From the NCBI RefSeq assembly GCF_017254915.1, contig NZ_JAFKCT010000001.1:1-64000 (forward strand): a DNA stretch of 64,000 nt. The letters are read 5' to 3'. This stretch comes from Algoriphagus oliviformis (GTDB lineage Bacteria; Bacteroidota; Bacteroidia; Cytophagales; Cyclobacteriaceae). Below the pieces are notes generated by a model, which worked only from the letters and a program-made list of their open reading frames with translations, was not told the DNA's origin and searched no databases. The first letter of the stretch is position 1. Each line of letters begins with the position of its first letter. The position numbers and the translations under genes were made by a program. Shown here in pieces: positions 15,951 to 25,092 of this stretch.

Positions 15951-17198
15951 ATGAAACCAACCCTCATCATCGGCGGCGGTATCGTCGGATTGTTTTCGGC
16001 TTACTTCCTCAGCAAGGAAGGCATCGAGGTCACGGTCATCGACCGCAGCGACCTGAGCGAAAACTGCTCCACCGGCAATGCCGGCATGATCGTCCCCAGC
16101 CACATCATCCCACTGGCGGCACCGGGCATGATCAGCAAGGGCATCTCCTGGATGTTTTCGTCCAAGAGCCCCTTCTACATCCATCCCCGCTTGGACATAA
16201 AGTTGGCGAGATGGTGCATGCTGTTCTTCAAGGCCGCCAACGAAAGCCAAGTCAAGCGTGCCATCCCCTATCTCAAAAACCTCAGCCTGCTCAGCAAGGC
16301 CCTTTACTTGGACTTTAAGGCCGAGCATCCAGGGGCGGCCTTGGCACTGCAGGAGAAAGGCCTGATGATGGCCTACCAGACCGAGGCGATGGAAAAGGAA
16401 GAGGTGGAGTTTGCGCATTTGGCCAAAAAGCACGGCTTGGAAGCCGAAATCCTGAGTGCCGCTGACCTCAAAACCGTCGAGCCCAACCTGGAGCTGAGAG
16501 CCCGCGGGGCGGTGCTGTTTCCCGGGGATGCGCATTTGGATCCGGGAGCTTTGTATGGCTTTTTGAAAAAATACCTGACGGAAAAAGGCGTGAACTTCCT
16601 ATCCAACACCGAAGTGAAAGGCTTCGAAAAGTCCGGAACCAAGGTCAGCGCCGTCCTCACGGACAAAGGAAAAGTCGAAGCCGAGAAAGTCCTGATCTGC
16701 ACCGGCTCCTGGTCGGCAGAGCTCGCGCAAATGCTGGGCTTCTCCCTGCCCATGATGGGAGGAAAAGGCTATTCATTCCTTCAAGAAAACAAACCGGAAA
16801 TCAAGCAAGCCACCATCCTTACTGAACAAAAAGTGGCCGTCAGCCCCTACGGACAGACGATCCGATTTGGCGGGACGATGGAAATCGCCGGGACGGACCA
16901 GTCCGTCAACAAAAACCGCGTGAAAGGAATCTTCGAGGCGATCAACCGCTACTACCCAGAGTTTCAGGCCAAGTTTCCCGAGGAAAACAAAATCTGGAAG
17001 GGACTCCGCCCCTGCTCTCCGGACGGTCTGCCCTACATCGGCTTCGCACCGGGCTATGGCAATGTACTGGTGGGAAGCGGGCACTCCATGATGGGGGTTT
17101 CCTTGGCACCTGCCACGGGAAAACTCCTCGCCGAGCTACACCAACAAAAAGACACTTCCCTAGAGCTAGCCGGCTTTGAAGTGGGACGATATGCTTGA
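15951..17198 (+). CDS. FAD-dependent D-amino-acid oxidoreductase, probable D-hydroxyproline dehydrogenase (415 aa)
   Basis: DadA/DAO-fold flavoenzyme: the N-terminal dinucleotide-binding motif GGGIVGL (residues 8-14) ends in an acidic ADP-ribose contact (VTVIDR), and the C-terminal FAD segment is GHSMMGVSLAPATGKLLAE. In this cluster it would oxidise cis-4-hydroxy-D-proline to 1-pyrroline-4-hydroxy-2-carboxylate, passing electrons to the respiratory chain or oxygen. It completes the set of four enzymes needed to bring 4-hydroxyproline to 2-ketoglutarate. The last gene of the cluster, followed about 180 bp later by a strong terminator. Confidence 0.88.
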   Translation: MKPTLIIGGGIVGLFSAYFLSKEGIEVTVIDRSDLSENCSTGNAGMIVPSHIIPLAAPGMISKGISWMFSSKSPFYIHPRLDIKLARWCMLFFKAANESQVKRAIPYLKNLSLLSKALYLDFKAEHPGAALALQEKGLMMAYQTEAMEKEEVEFAHLAKKHGLEAEILSAADLKTVEPNLELRARGAVLFPGDAHLDPGALYGFLKKYLTEKGVNFLSNTEVKGFEKSGTKVSAVLTDKGKVEAEKVLICTGSWSAELAQMLGFSLPMMGGKGYSFLQENKPEIKQATILTEQKVAVSPYGQTIRFGGTMEIAGTDQSVNKNRVKGIFEAINRYYPEFQAKFPEENKIWKGLRPCSPDGLPYIGFAPGYGNVLVGSGHSMMGVSLAPATGKLLAELHQQKDTSLELAGFEVGRYA

Positions 17199-17377
17199 CT
17201 TTGCATACCTCCCTACCATCTTTCAAGTGGTTTTATTCGCCGACCCCTTTGGGCCTGTCTAATCGAAAAGGTCGGAAGACCGAAGACCGAAGTATCGGCA
17301 ATCTTAGAGTTTGTCATTCATAGGAACAAAAGCAGATATTCATAAAAGTTAAACTAGGTAGGTCAACTAAACGAAAG

Positions 17378-17404
17378 ACAGCGGGATGTCCCGCTGTTTT
17401 TTTA
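17378..17404 (+). terminator. Terminator after the hydroxyproline cluster
   Basis: ACAGCGGGA pairs perfectly with TCCCGCTGT around TG (17378-17397), followed by seven T. It lies in the 17199-17644 non-coding stretch, which also contains a GGAAGACCGAAGACCGA repeat (about 17271-17290), the MITE-like element at 17426-17575, and an A/T-rich hairpin region (17575-17645) before the convergent gene. Confidence 0.85.
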
Positions 17405-17425
17405 TTCAGCTAAATCTGTAGTATT

Positions 17426-17575
17426 ATGACTATCCGCTTTTATGCCAGTAGGCAGCCGCTACAATCCAAAAGAACCTAAAATTGGGGCTTTGCCCTACTT
17501 CGGTCTTCGGTCATCGGTCTTCCGACCCGATTGAAGAAGCAAATTCGCTTAATGGCAAGATTGCGGATAATTATG
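17426..17575. mobile_element. MITE-like element, copy A (150 bp)
   Basis: Begins ATGACTATCCGC and ends GCGGATAATTATG, imperfect terminal inverted repeats that extend inward (CCAGTAGG at the left; reverse complement of the right end CCATTAAG). The interior (AATTGGGGCTTTGCCC, then a CGGTCTTCGG repeat) matches copy B at 48031-48199 almost base for base. No ORF is credible. No clear target duplication is seen around this copy. Confidence 0.7.
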
Positions 17576-17644
17576 ATTCACTTTTTCAGGGTGAAAAAAG
17601 TGATTTGATTCACGAAAATCTTACGAAAAAAGTGAATTGCCTTT

Positions 17645-18853
17645 TTAGTGATTCACCAAGACCCGTGAATTCATCACCTCCACCATCAGGTCGAAGGCCA
17701 TGCGGATCTCCGCAAACTGCAAGTCCCTCGACGCTTCGAGCTCTGCTTTGCCCACTTTGGTAGCGCTGCTAAATCTGCCAAACAACTCCGAAAACTCAAC
17801 CGCGTCCCTATTGCCGTCCACGCCCCAGGTAGCAAGGTAAGCGCTCAGCTTTTCTACCTTGAGCCCGACGTGCGGCACCGCATAGCTCATCGCCGTGATC
17901 GCCCCGTGTAGACTGGTGCCGATATAGCACTTCGCGTTGGCGATGAGATACATGATGTCCCAGATCGTGTCGGCATCAAAATAGACGAAGGGAGACTGCA
18001 GCAGCTTGCCCAGCCCGTGCAGTGCCTCGTGGTCGTCGTGGTCCAGCGCTTTCCCGATAGGACAAAGGCACAATTCGGTCTTGCCCTCGCCATAGACCAA
18101 ATCGAGCTGGCTGGCGATGGTCTTCTCGTGACCCCTGGTCGTTTTTTTGTTGATCTGGACAAAAGCGTAGTCCCCGCTGTGGGCCTCCACATAGGCCCGC
18201 ACAGAAGTGCTGGCGCGGTTTTTCAAATGCTCCAGTGGAAAAAAGTCCGACATCAGAATCGCCGAGTCGGGAAACAGATGGGCTTTGAGGCCCGCCTGCT
18301 GGATGTTTTGAAGTGTGAGCCTATCCCTAACTGCAAAGTAATCCGCCTGCCTCAGTTTTGGCTTCAGCTCGGGGAACTTGGAAAACGTGGACTCATTCAG
18401 GCCCGACCCTCCCAGGGAGTTGAGGAGGATGGAGCGTATGCCCGGAAACTCGGCTTTGTCCAAAAGAAAAGGAAGCGTGGTCCTTCCCCGCAGGAGCAGC
18501 TTCGTGGCCGCATTCAGATCAAACAGCCTATTGATCCTCTTATGGCGCTTATTGACCCTCTGGAAAAGCGGACTCAAGGCCGCGTAGAGGGAATTCCAGG
18601 TCACGCCCAGGGCCTCGCCTCCGGCAATGATCACATGCACCGGATGATTGGCATCCGAACAAGCCCGGTAAAACTCCTGGATGTCTTCCGTGGGTGGTCC
18701 GCCTTGCGCACTCAGATCGCTTTTGACGAGCCCAAAAAAGCGGAACCTGAAATCAAGTCCATAGGTCTCGAGCTGCTTTTCGAGGATGATGGGAAAAAGA
18801 AGATCCCCGTAGTTGTATCTGTCAAAGGCTCCGATGATGAGTACGTCTTGCAT
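17645..18853 (-). CDS. Polysaccharide pyruvyl transferase family protein (402 aa)
   Basis: The family is recognised by the N-terminal GAFDRYNYGDLLFPIIL motif (variant of the NxGDxL signature), IAGGEALG in the middle and the C-terminal CYIGTSLHGAITAMSYAVPH (HG-containing donor-binding motif). Members transfer pyruvate from phosphoenolpyruvate as a ketal onto a sugar of an exopolysaccharide or cell-wall glycan, giving a negative charge. It lies at the edge of, and is divergent from, the polysaccharide locus at 19061-29709, so it probably decorates that polymer. No membrane segment; presumably acts on the lipid-linked repeat unit in the cytoplasm. Confidence 0.85.
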   Translation of the reverse strand: MQDVLIIGAFDRYNYGDLLFPIILEKQLETYGLDFRFRFFGLVKSDLSAQGGPPTEDIQEFYRACSDANHPVHVIIAGGEALGVTWNSLYAALSPLFQRVNKRHKRINRLFDLNAATKLLLRGRTTLPFLLDKAEFPGIRSILLNSLGGSGLNESTFSKFPELKPKLRQADYFAVRDRLTLQNIQQAGLKAHLFPDSAILMSDFFPLEHLKNRASTSVRAYVEAHSGDYAFVQINKKTTRGHEKTIASQLDLVYGEGKTELCLCPIGKALDHDDHEALHGLGKLLQSPFVYFDADTIWDIMYLIANAKCYIGTSLHGAITAMSYAVPHVGLKVEKLSAYLATWGVDGNRDAVEFSELFGRFSSATKVGKAELEASRDLQFAEIRMAFDLMVEVMNSRVLVNH

Positions 18854-19060
18854 AGCATTTTCCGTTTAGCCCGCAGCAGCTTTGTCATTGCCGCGGGATT
18901 CATTGGGAAAAGATCCTTAAATTCCTTGCCAAGCCTGAAACCCGTTTGTCTTTTTCCGGGATTCCAAAATGAATGGCCCTATCTCAAGCCGGAAAACGGC
19001 CGAGGTTTTGGCCGGGTTTTGGAAAGGCGGGCTGTAGCTAGTTGACCAAAACCTTTTGAA

Positions 19061-20605
19061 TTGAAACGCCCATCCCCTACAGCAAAACGCATTTTTTCCG
19101 GCTCGGCATGGGGCATCTTCGCCAAGATATTGGACGCAGGAGCCAAGTTTGTCACCATTCCCCTGCTCGTAGGATTCTACGGCAAGGGTGACTATGGGTT
19201 GATCGCACTCGCCTTTTCCCTCAACGCATACCTGCGCCTGATGGATCTGGGAATGAATGTGGGCTCGGTGAAGTTTCTCTCCCAGTGGGAAGCCAAGGGA
19301 GACTGGGATTCCATCAGCAAGGCCTCCCGATCCGGCGTGATCTTCTACGGCCTCATCGGCTTGGTCAACGCCGCGGTATTTCTCTTTATGGCCTTCAATG
19401 GCTCGTACTTTTTCAAGCTTTCCCCCGAGCAGATCCCCACCTACCGGACGATGATGATCATCCTGTCCTTCAGCACCATACCCAACTGGCTTTCCAACGT
19501 GGTCGTGCAGCTATTGAGTGCCAAAGACGAGCTCGCCCATGTCAACCGCTCCTTCCTGGCCAGTAGCCTCGTGAACTTTGGCGTGGCGCTGGCCGCGATC
19601 TATTTCGAGTGGTCTCTGCCGGTGTATTTTCTGGGCTACACCCTCGCAACCCTGCTTCCTGTCCCGCTCAACATCCTCAGGCTCCGGACTTTCCCCATCC
19701 GAGTCTCCCACCTCTTGCTGCCCAAATGGGACGCCGCCATCTTCAAGGAGATCATCGGCTACAGTGCGGCGATTTTCCTCATGGGGATCTTCCAGCTCAC
19801 AGCCAACGAACTCAGACCCATCCTCTTGGCGAGATACGCCTCCAGCATCGACGTGCTGACGGACTACCGGGTGATCCAGACGATAGCGATGCTGGTGATT
19901 TCCTTTGGCAGCATATTCCTACAGGTGCTTTTGCCCTCCGCATCGAAGATCTACGGGGAGGGAAACCAGGAAAAGATTGAGCGCATGGTGCTGGAGGCGA
20001 CCCGCTACATCTCGCTTTTTCTCTGCTTTGTCGTGTTCATACTCATCCTCAATTCCAGCGACTTGCTCGGTCTCTACATGGGTCCAGACTACCTCTATCT
20101 GGCCCCCTGGCTCAATCTCTGGCTGCTCACCGTCCTGCTCAACATGCACAATACCCCCGTGGCAAGCCTGGTGCTTTCCTCCGGAAAAACAAAGGCCCTG
20201 ATCTATTCATCGGCCATCTCCTGCCTGGTATCGCTGCCCATCACAGTGATGCTTGCACCCACCGTGAACGTCGGCGCTGCGGTCTTGGGCTATCTGGTGT
20301 ACATGGCCATTCAGATCGGCTTTTTCTACGCCTATTATATCCCCAAAGTCCTGAACCTGCACAGCTGGAAAATCCTGACTACCTCCTTTTTCCCTGCTTT
20401 GTCAGCGGGGCTGCTCGCCTTTGGAGGAGCCTACGCACTGCAATATTGGCTTGGATTTGGAGATTCGCCTTGGCTGAGCATGACCCTCCAATCGGCCGTG
20501 TTTTCCCTGATTTTCCTGTTTTGCCTGCTCCTGTGGGTGATCCGACGGGAAGAAAAACTCCTGCTCAGTTCCTATCTGAAGCGACTTGTCCAACGATACA
20601 GCTAA
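19061..20605 (+). CDS. Wzx-type polysaccharide flippase (514 aa)
   Basis: MATE-like/polysaccharide-exporter fold with about 12-14 hydrophobic helices spread evenly (for example IFLMGIFQLTANELRPILL, YISLFLCFVVFILILN and VGAAVLGYLVYMAIQIGFFY). It would flip the undecaprenyl-linked repeat unit across the inner membrane. The start is a TTG (19061-19063) giving a basic N-terminus KRPSPTAKRIF before the first helix; no ATG is suitably placed. First gene of the + strand polysaccharide cluster; the next gene begins 7 bp after its stop. Confidence 0.88.
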   Translation: MKRPSPTAKRIFSGSAWGIFAKILDAGAKFVTIPLLVGFYGKGDYGLIALAFSLNAYLRLMDLGMNVGSVKFLSQWEAKGDWDSISKASRSGVIFYGLIGLVNAAVFLFMAFNGSYFFKLSPEQIPTYRTMMIILSFSTIPNWLSNVVVQLLSAKDELAHVNRSFLASSLVNFGVALAAIYFEWSLPVYFLGYTLATLLPVPLNILRLRTFPIRVSHLLLPKWDAAIFKEIIGYSAAIFLMGIFQLTANELRPILLARYASSIDVLTDYRVIQTIAMLVISFGSIFLQVLLPSASKIYGEGNQEKIERMVLEATRYISLFLCFVVFILILNSSDLLGLYMGPDYLYLAPWLNLWLLTVLLNMHNTPVASLVLSSGKTKALIYSSAISCLVSLPITVMLAPTVNVGAAVLGYLVYMAIQIGFFYAYYIPKVLNLHSWKILTTSFFPALSAGLLAFGGAYALQYWLGFGDSPWLSMTLQSAVFSLIFLFCLLLWVIRREEKLLLSSYLKRLVQRYS

Positions 20606-20612
20606 GGCGATC

Positions 20613-21545
20613 ATGGTAAAATTTTCGATCTGCATCCCCGCTTACAAAAGCGCTTTTCTCCGAGAGTGCATCCAAAGCATACTCGACCAATCACTCGGGG
20701 ATTTTGAATTGATCATCCTCAACGACTGCTCTCCCCAGCCGGTACGCGAGATCGTGGAGCAATTCACCGATCCCCGCATCCGCTATTTTTCCAATGAAAA
20801 AAATGTGGGTGCCTACCACTTGGTGGACAATTGGAACAAGTGCCTGTCCCTGGGAAATGGGGAATTTTTCCTCATAATGGGGGACGACGACCGCTTACAC
20901 CCCGACTACCTTAGCGAGTTTTCCACACTGATGGAAAAATTTCCCGGGCTGAACGTCTATCACTGCCGCAGCAAAATCATCGACGATGAAGGCCACACCC
21001 TCCGACTCACTCCGGCACTTCCGGCCTTTGAGCATGCCTTCGACTCCATCTGGCAGCGCCTCGAGCAGCTTCGCTCCAACTATATCTCGGACTACGTGTA
21101 CCGCACGGAGGCACTTCGGGTTCAGGGCGGCTTCTATGATTTGCCGCTGGCCTGGGGGTCTGACGACATCACGGCCTTCATCGCCTCCGCCGAGTTGGGT
21201 ATCGCGCATACGAACCGTCCAGTCTTCGAATACCGCAGCAACGCGCAGTCGATCACCTCCACCGGAAGCGACCTGGTGAAGATGGAAGCCAATCTGGACT
21301 ATGCGGACTGGCTGCGGCAATTTCTAAAACGCCAAGCAGCCGACGAGACGGACAGCGTCGCCCGGGACTTTCTGCTTACCCACTTTGATCGGCTGATGGC
21401 CAAAAGAAAGGCCTACACCCTTCTTCTTTCGCTAGGCAGCAGTCGCTGGGAAAAGGCCTCCAAGTGGTGGCAAAAACGCAGGGAGTACGGACTTTCCAGC
21501 CGGGACATTGCTGTCGCATTTCTTAAAAGCATCCTCAAACCATGA
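20613..21545 (+). CDS. Glycosyltransferase family 2 protein (310 aa)
   Basis: GT-A fold inverting glycosyltransferase: the N-terminal SICIPAYKSAFLRECIQSIL and LIILNDCSP nucleotide-binding motifs are followed by the DxD-type metal site MGDDDRLHPDYL around residue 90. No transmembrane segment is apparent. It adds a sugar to the lipid-linked repeat unit in the cytoplasm; donor and linkage cannot be predicted. ATG 20613 is chosen over an upstream ATG at 20586 that would overlap the flippase. Its TGA overlaps the next gene's ATG. Confidence 0.88.
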   Translation: MVKFSICIPAYKSAFLRECIQSILDQSLGDFELIILNDCSPQPVREIVEQFTDPRIRYFSNEKNVGAYHLVDNWNKCLSLGNGEFFLIMGDDDRLHPDYLSEFSTLMEKFPGLNVYHCRSKIIDDEGHTLRLTPALPAFEHAFDSIWQRLEQLRSNYISDYVYRTEALRVQGGFYDLPLAWGSDDITAFIASAELGIAHTNRPVFEYRSNAQSITSTGSDLVKMEANLDYADWLRQFLKRQAADETDSVARDFLLTHFDRLMAKRKAYTLLLSLGSSRWEKASKWWQKRREYGLSSRDIAVAFLKSILKP

Positions 21546-22621
21546 ATCCGGTACAGCAGGCGATCCCCATTATTTTCAACCCTTCCGAAAACCGGGAAAA
21601 CCAATACATCCGCATCCTAGTGGAGGGAATCGAGCAAAAAGGCTTTGCCGTCAATTCTTTGGACGATTTTCTGAAGAGCTCGGCGCACTTCCGATCCATA
21701 CGGCTAGTCCATCTCAACTGGTTTGAAAACCTGGACGAAAGCTCAGCGGCTGCAATGTGGAAGAGCTTTTTCCGAAAAGTCTCCGCTATCCTGCTCATCA
21801 AGGGATCAGGCAAAAAGCTGGTCTGGACCATGCACAACCGGCTTTCCCACGAAAAAGGCTCCGGAAAGCTAAGCGGAATCTTGATCAAGCTCCTGTTGAA
21901 AAGTGTCGACGCTGTGGTCATCCACTGCGGGGAAACGGAAACCATCCTCAAGGAAATCCACCCTAGGTTTGCGGGAAAGATCCTGAAGGTACCCCATCCG
22001 CACTTTATTGGAGCTTATGGTCAGGAAAAAGAAACTACCTCCAGCGGGCCAGCTCCGCTGCGCCTGTTGTTTTTGGGTGCGGTGAAGCCCTACAAAAACC
22101 TGGAGCTCCTGATCCGGCTGTGCCGGGAACTGGGCGCTGCGGTAGAGCTGACCATCGCCGGCAAAGCTGCATCCGATGCCTACGAAGCCAGTCTCCGTCA
22201 CCTCTCAGCTGGTGCTGAATCCATAAAGCTTCGCTTGGGCTTTGTAGAGGACAAGCAAATCCCCGAGCTGATCGGCGCCTCGGACCTTTTGGTACTTCCC
22301 TATGACCTGCGAAGCAGCCTCAACTCGGGAACGGCCCTCTTGGCTTTTTCCTACGGCCGCACGGTCATTTGTCCCAGAATTGGCACCATTGATGAATTGG
22401 GAGTGCAGCAAGGGGAAGTTTTCACCTACACCTATGCTTCCGAATCTGAGCACGAGGCCAAGCTCCGCGAGGCGATTGCCCAGGCCTGCGAGGCAAAGCA
22501 AGCGGAATCCCAATCGCTGCTGCAAAGGGGCAAGGCGATGAAGGAATTCGTAAAAAGGGAAAACGACCCAAGTATCGCAGCAGCGGGCCTGGATAGGCTG
22601 TACCGTGAACTTTTGTCTTGA
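21542..22621 (+). CDS. Glycosyltransferase, GT4-like (359 aa)
   Basis: A two-domain GT-B protein. The C-terminal half shows LRLLFLGAVKPYKNLELLIR (the 'K-x-LE' donor-site loop), ELTIAGKA, and IPELIGASDLLVLPYD followed by SSLNSGTALLAFSYGRTVIC. The N-terminal acceptor domain is divergent, with VWTMHNRLSHEKG near residue 98. Starts with an ATGA overlap (21542-21545) with the preceding glycosyltransferase, pointing to coupled translation. It is probably one step in repeat-unit assembly. Confidence 0.82.
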   Translation: MNPVQQAIPIIFNPSENRENQYIRILVEGIEQKGFAVNSLDDFLKSSAHFRSIRLVHLNWFENLDESSAAAMWKSFFRKVSAILLIKGSGKKLVWTMHNRLSHEKGSGKLSGILIKLLLKSVDAVVIHCGETETILKEIHPRFAGKILKVPHPHFIGAYGQEKETTSSGPAPLRLLFLGAVKPYKNLELLIRLCRELGAAVELTIAGKAASDAYEASLRHLSAGAESIKLRLGFVEDKQIPELIGASDLLVLPYDLRSSLNSGTALLAFSYGRTVICPRIGTIDELGVQQGEVFTYTYASESEHEAKLREAIAQACEAKQAESQSLLQRGKAMKEFVKRENDPSIAAAGLDRLYRELLS

Positions 22622-22630
22622 TCTAGCGAC

Positions 22631-23836
22631 ATGAAAATTCTTTACATCAACTCCCTGTATCCGCCGCTGGTCAAGGGCGGCGCAGAGCTTTCCCTCCAGC
22701 TGATCGTGGAGGGGATGCAGAGCTTGGGCCATGAGGTGGTCGTGGCGAGCCTGCATCCTGAGCAGACCCTGATCACGGATCGGGTCAATCGAGTACGAGT
22801 GATCCGCGTCCCACTGAAAAACGCCTATTGGCCCTATCGCGACGTCAAGACCTCTGCGCTGTCCAGGTTGTCCTGGCACATCCGTGACCGCCGGAATGCG
22901 GCCATGGGGAAAGTCCTAGGGCAAATAATCAAAAAAGAACGTCCAGACCTCGTATCCTGTCACAATCTCGCCGGCTGGTCCGTCGCTGCCTGGGATGAGG
23001 CCGAGGCGGCAGGCATTCCCATTGTCCAGGTGCTCCATGACTTCTACCTGCTCTGCCCCAACAGCAACATGAACCGGGGCGGAACACCCTGCGAAAAGCA
23101 GTGTCTGAGTTGCCAAGTCCTCCGAAGCGGCCATGCCCATGCGTCCGCCAAGCTGAGCGCGGTGGTAGGCATCAGCCAAAGTATCCTGAGCCGCTTTGGT
23201 TCTTATGGCTATTTTCCCAAGGCAAAAAAACAAGTCATCTACAACATACGCAGCGTATCCGCAGCCCAAGCGCCAAAGCTGCGAGAGCCCGGACAAAAAC
23301 TGACAGTCGGATATCTGGGAACGATCTCCAGAGTCAAAGGCGTGGAGTGGCTTATCCGCCAGTTTCAGGAATTGGAGATCCCGGCTAGTCTAAAAATCGC
23401 CGGAAAAGGCCACGAACACACCGTCTCGACGCTGCGTGGCCTCGCCAAAAAAGGGGACGTGGAGTTTGTCGGCTATGTGCAGCCGCAGCAGTTCCTCTCG
23501 CAACTAGACGTGCTGGTGGTGCCAAGCCTGTGGGAAGAGCCGCTGGGAATGGTGGCGATCGAAGCCCTGGCCGGGGCCGTGCCCGTCGTCACTTCCGGCA
23601 AAGGCGGGCTGAGCGAGAGCGTCCAGCATGAGCTCAATGGCTTGATCTGCCCGCCGGAACAGCCGGAGTCTTTGGGCCAATCCCTGCGCCGCCTGTATGA
23701 GGATACTGAACTTTATAATCGCCTGAGTGCCGCGGCGCCCGCCTCCGTAGCGCACTTTCTGGATAAAAACCGCTTGATCTCCGAGTACGACCAAATCTAC
23801 CGCAGCGTCAGCCTATCCACCAGTCCCACGGTATGA
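22631..23836 (+). CDS. Glycosyltransferase family 4 protein (401 aa)
   Basis: Typical GT4: an N-terminal YINSLYPPLVKGGAELSLQL loop (the Gly-Gly-Ala motif of the domain), VVQLHD-like segment IVQVLHDFYLLCPNSNMN near residue 135, and the C-terminal donor domain VGYLGTISRVKGVEWLI and VPSLWEEPLGMVAIEALA (E-x7-E motif). A Cys-rich stretch near 155 (CEKQCLSCQ) is common in GT4s of this type and may bind zinc. The final codons overlap the start of the next gene (ATGA, 23833-23836). Confidence 0.88.
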   Translation: MKILYINSLYPPLVKGGAELSLQLIVEGMQSLGHEVVVASLHPEQTLITDRVNRVRVIRVPLKNAYWPYRDVKTSALSRLSWHIRDRRNAAMGKVLGQIIKKERPDLVSCHNLAGWSVAAWDEAEAAGIPIVQVLHDFYLLCPNSNMNRGGTPCEKQCLSCQVLRSGHAHASAKLSAVVGISQSILSRFGSYGYFPKAKKQVIYNIRSVSAAQAPKLREPGQKLTVGYLGTISRVKGVEWLIRQFQELEIPASLKIAGKGHEHTVSTLRGLAKKGDVEFVGYVQPQQFLSQLDVLVVPSLWEEPLGMVAIEALAGAVPVVTSGKGGLSESVQHELNGLICPPEQPESLGQSLRRLYEDTELYNRLSAAAPASVAHFLDKNRLISEYDQIYRSVSLSTSPTV

Positions 23837-25092
23837 GTCCCCATCCGATGCCAGAAGAAACGACGGAAACCAAGCACGCGCTTAAGTCTGCGACACTGGG
23901 CGAATGCCTCTTCCTGCTTTCGCTGCTTTCCATTTTTCTGCCATGGAAAGTGTATCCTGCCGTATTTCTGGCCTCCTCTCTCTTCTTTCTCTACGAAGCC
24001 AGGCCCCTCCGTCCTACTTCCTGGATGCTCGCCCTTTCGGTCTATATAGCCTATGGGCTGGCTGTCTTTGGCCTCACTTATACCGGCCAGTCTCTAGAGC
24101 TGTCCAATGCCGCCAAGCTGGCGATCAATCCCTTTTTCCTGATCTGCTCCGTCCACTGGCTGAGCTTGCGGGACAACGCCCGTTTGGCCTATTTTCTGGA
24201 CTGGACATTGGGCGCTTTGCTCTTGCTGAGCCTAGTGCAGCTGCTGGTGTACCACGCCTCATTCGACTTTCGCCTGGCCCTTGGCTCCGACAGCTCTGGC
24301 CAAGCCAGCTCGCTCTATCGGCCTTCGCTCTACTTCTGGGGCTTGGATGACAAAAACATGTTTGGAGCCCGGATCGCCCTGTTGGGCTTTGTGTTCATCT
24401 TCATCCCGGTGCTGAGAGCGAAAAAGCTCAGCATCGCCCGAACGCTTTTTGTCTTTTTGGTCGCTTTTCTCAGCCTTTCCAGGACGCCGATGGTGGCACT
24501 TCTCTTTGGGGTTTCCGCACTGGGCTGGTTGGTTTTGGAGCGAAAGTGGAGAATCGTCCTGCTGCTGGCCCTAGCGGTATCGCTTCCTGTGTTCCTCACC
24601 CAAGTCATACGCATCGAGTCCATCACCTCTTCCAACGACGGCATGGGCATCCGACTGGTCTATTGGACGGCTTTCTTCAGCCATTTTTCAGACCTCTCGG
24701 TTTGGGGCGGGGGATTTTTGGAAGCGGAAAGGTTTCTTGGCGAAAACGCCAAATTCTACCGCGGTGAGCCCCACATCCACAACACCTTCATGACGACCTA
24801 TGTAGAGTTTGGCTTGATCGGCTTCCTGGCTTTCCTCGCGTTTCTCGGCTTGTTTTTCCGTCACTGCTGCCGTTTTCGCAAGGAACCCTCCAAGGGTTTT
24901 GAATCCTTGGAGGGTTTGCATCTTCGCCCGCATTGGTCACTTTGGCTGCTGCTTTTTCTCCCCATCGTCTCCATCATGATGATCCTGTACTCGGGCTACG
25001 ACAACGACATCATGGTCTACCTTTCCCTAGTCTGGCTGGTCGGTACCCAGCGGGAAATCGCCTTTCACCAAACCAAAATCAAGGTGCTATGA
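23833..25092 (+). CDS. O-antigen ligase/polymerase (Wzy)-like membrane protein (419 aa)
   Basis: About ten hydrophobic helices with one large periplasmic loop, the Wzy/WaaL layout. The conserved family piece is the loop-proximal WGGGFLEAERFLG followed by EPHIHNTFMTTYVEFGLIGF (HN-x-F-x-x-x-x-x-E-x-G motif). It would polymerise the repeat units in the periplasm. Oddity: residues ~351-361 (KEPSKGFESLEG) are encoded by a 33-bp palindrome of the same family as the intergenic repeats at 6227 and 55306. It sits in frame in a short loop between two helices. Overlaps both neighbours by ATGA. Confidence 0.82.
   Translation: MSPHPMPEETTETKHALKSATLGECLFLLSLLSIFLPWKVYPAVFLASSLFFLYEARPLRPTSWMLALSVYIAYGLAVFGLTYTGQSLELSNAAKLAINPFFLICSVHWLSLRDNARLAYFLDWTLGALLLLSLVQLLVYHASFDFRLALGSDSSGQASSLYRPSLYFWGLDDKNMFGARIALLGFVFIFIPVLRAKKLSIARTLFVFLVAFLSLSRTPMVALLFGVSALGWLVLERKWRIVLLLALAVSLPVFLTQVIRIESITSSNDGMGIRLVYWTAFFSHFSDLSVWGGGFLEAERFLGENAKFYRGEPHIHNTFMTTYVEFGLIGFLAFLAFLGLFFRHCCRFRKEPSKGFESLEGLHLRPHWSLWLLLFLPIVSIMMILYSGYDNDIMVYLSLVWLVGTQREIAFHQTKIKVL
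24884..24916. repeat. Dispersed palindromic repeat, 'CCAAGGG' family, copy 2 (inside wzy-like gene)
   Basis: AACCCTCCAAGGGTTT pairs with the complementary arm ATCCTTGGAGGGTT around a short centre, with one mismatch against the perfect palindrome at 6227-6258. It is 33 bp, a multiple of three, and keeps the reading frame open, encoding PSKGFESLEG between two membrane helices. Confidence 0.8.

Noticed and set aside
17482..17763. 93-codon + strand frame after the hydroxyproline cluster
   Set aside because: Runs through the MITE-like element into the 3' end of the convergent pyruvyl transferase gene; composition is not protein-like.
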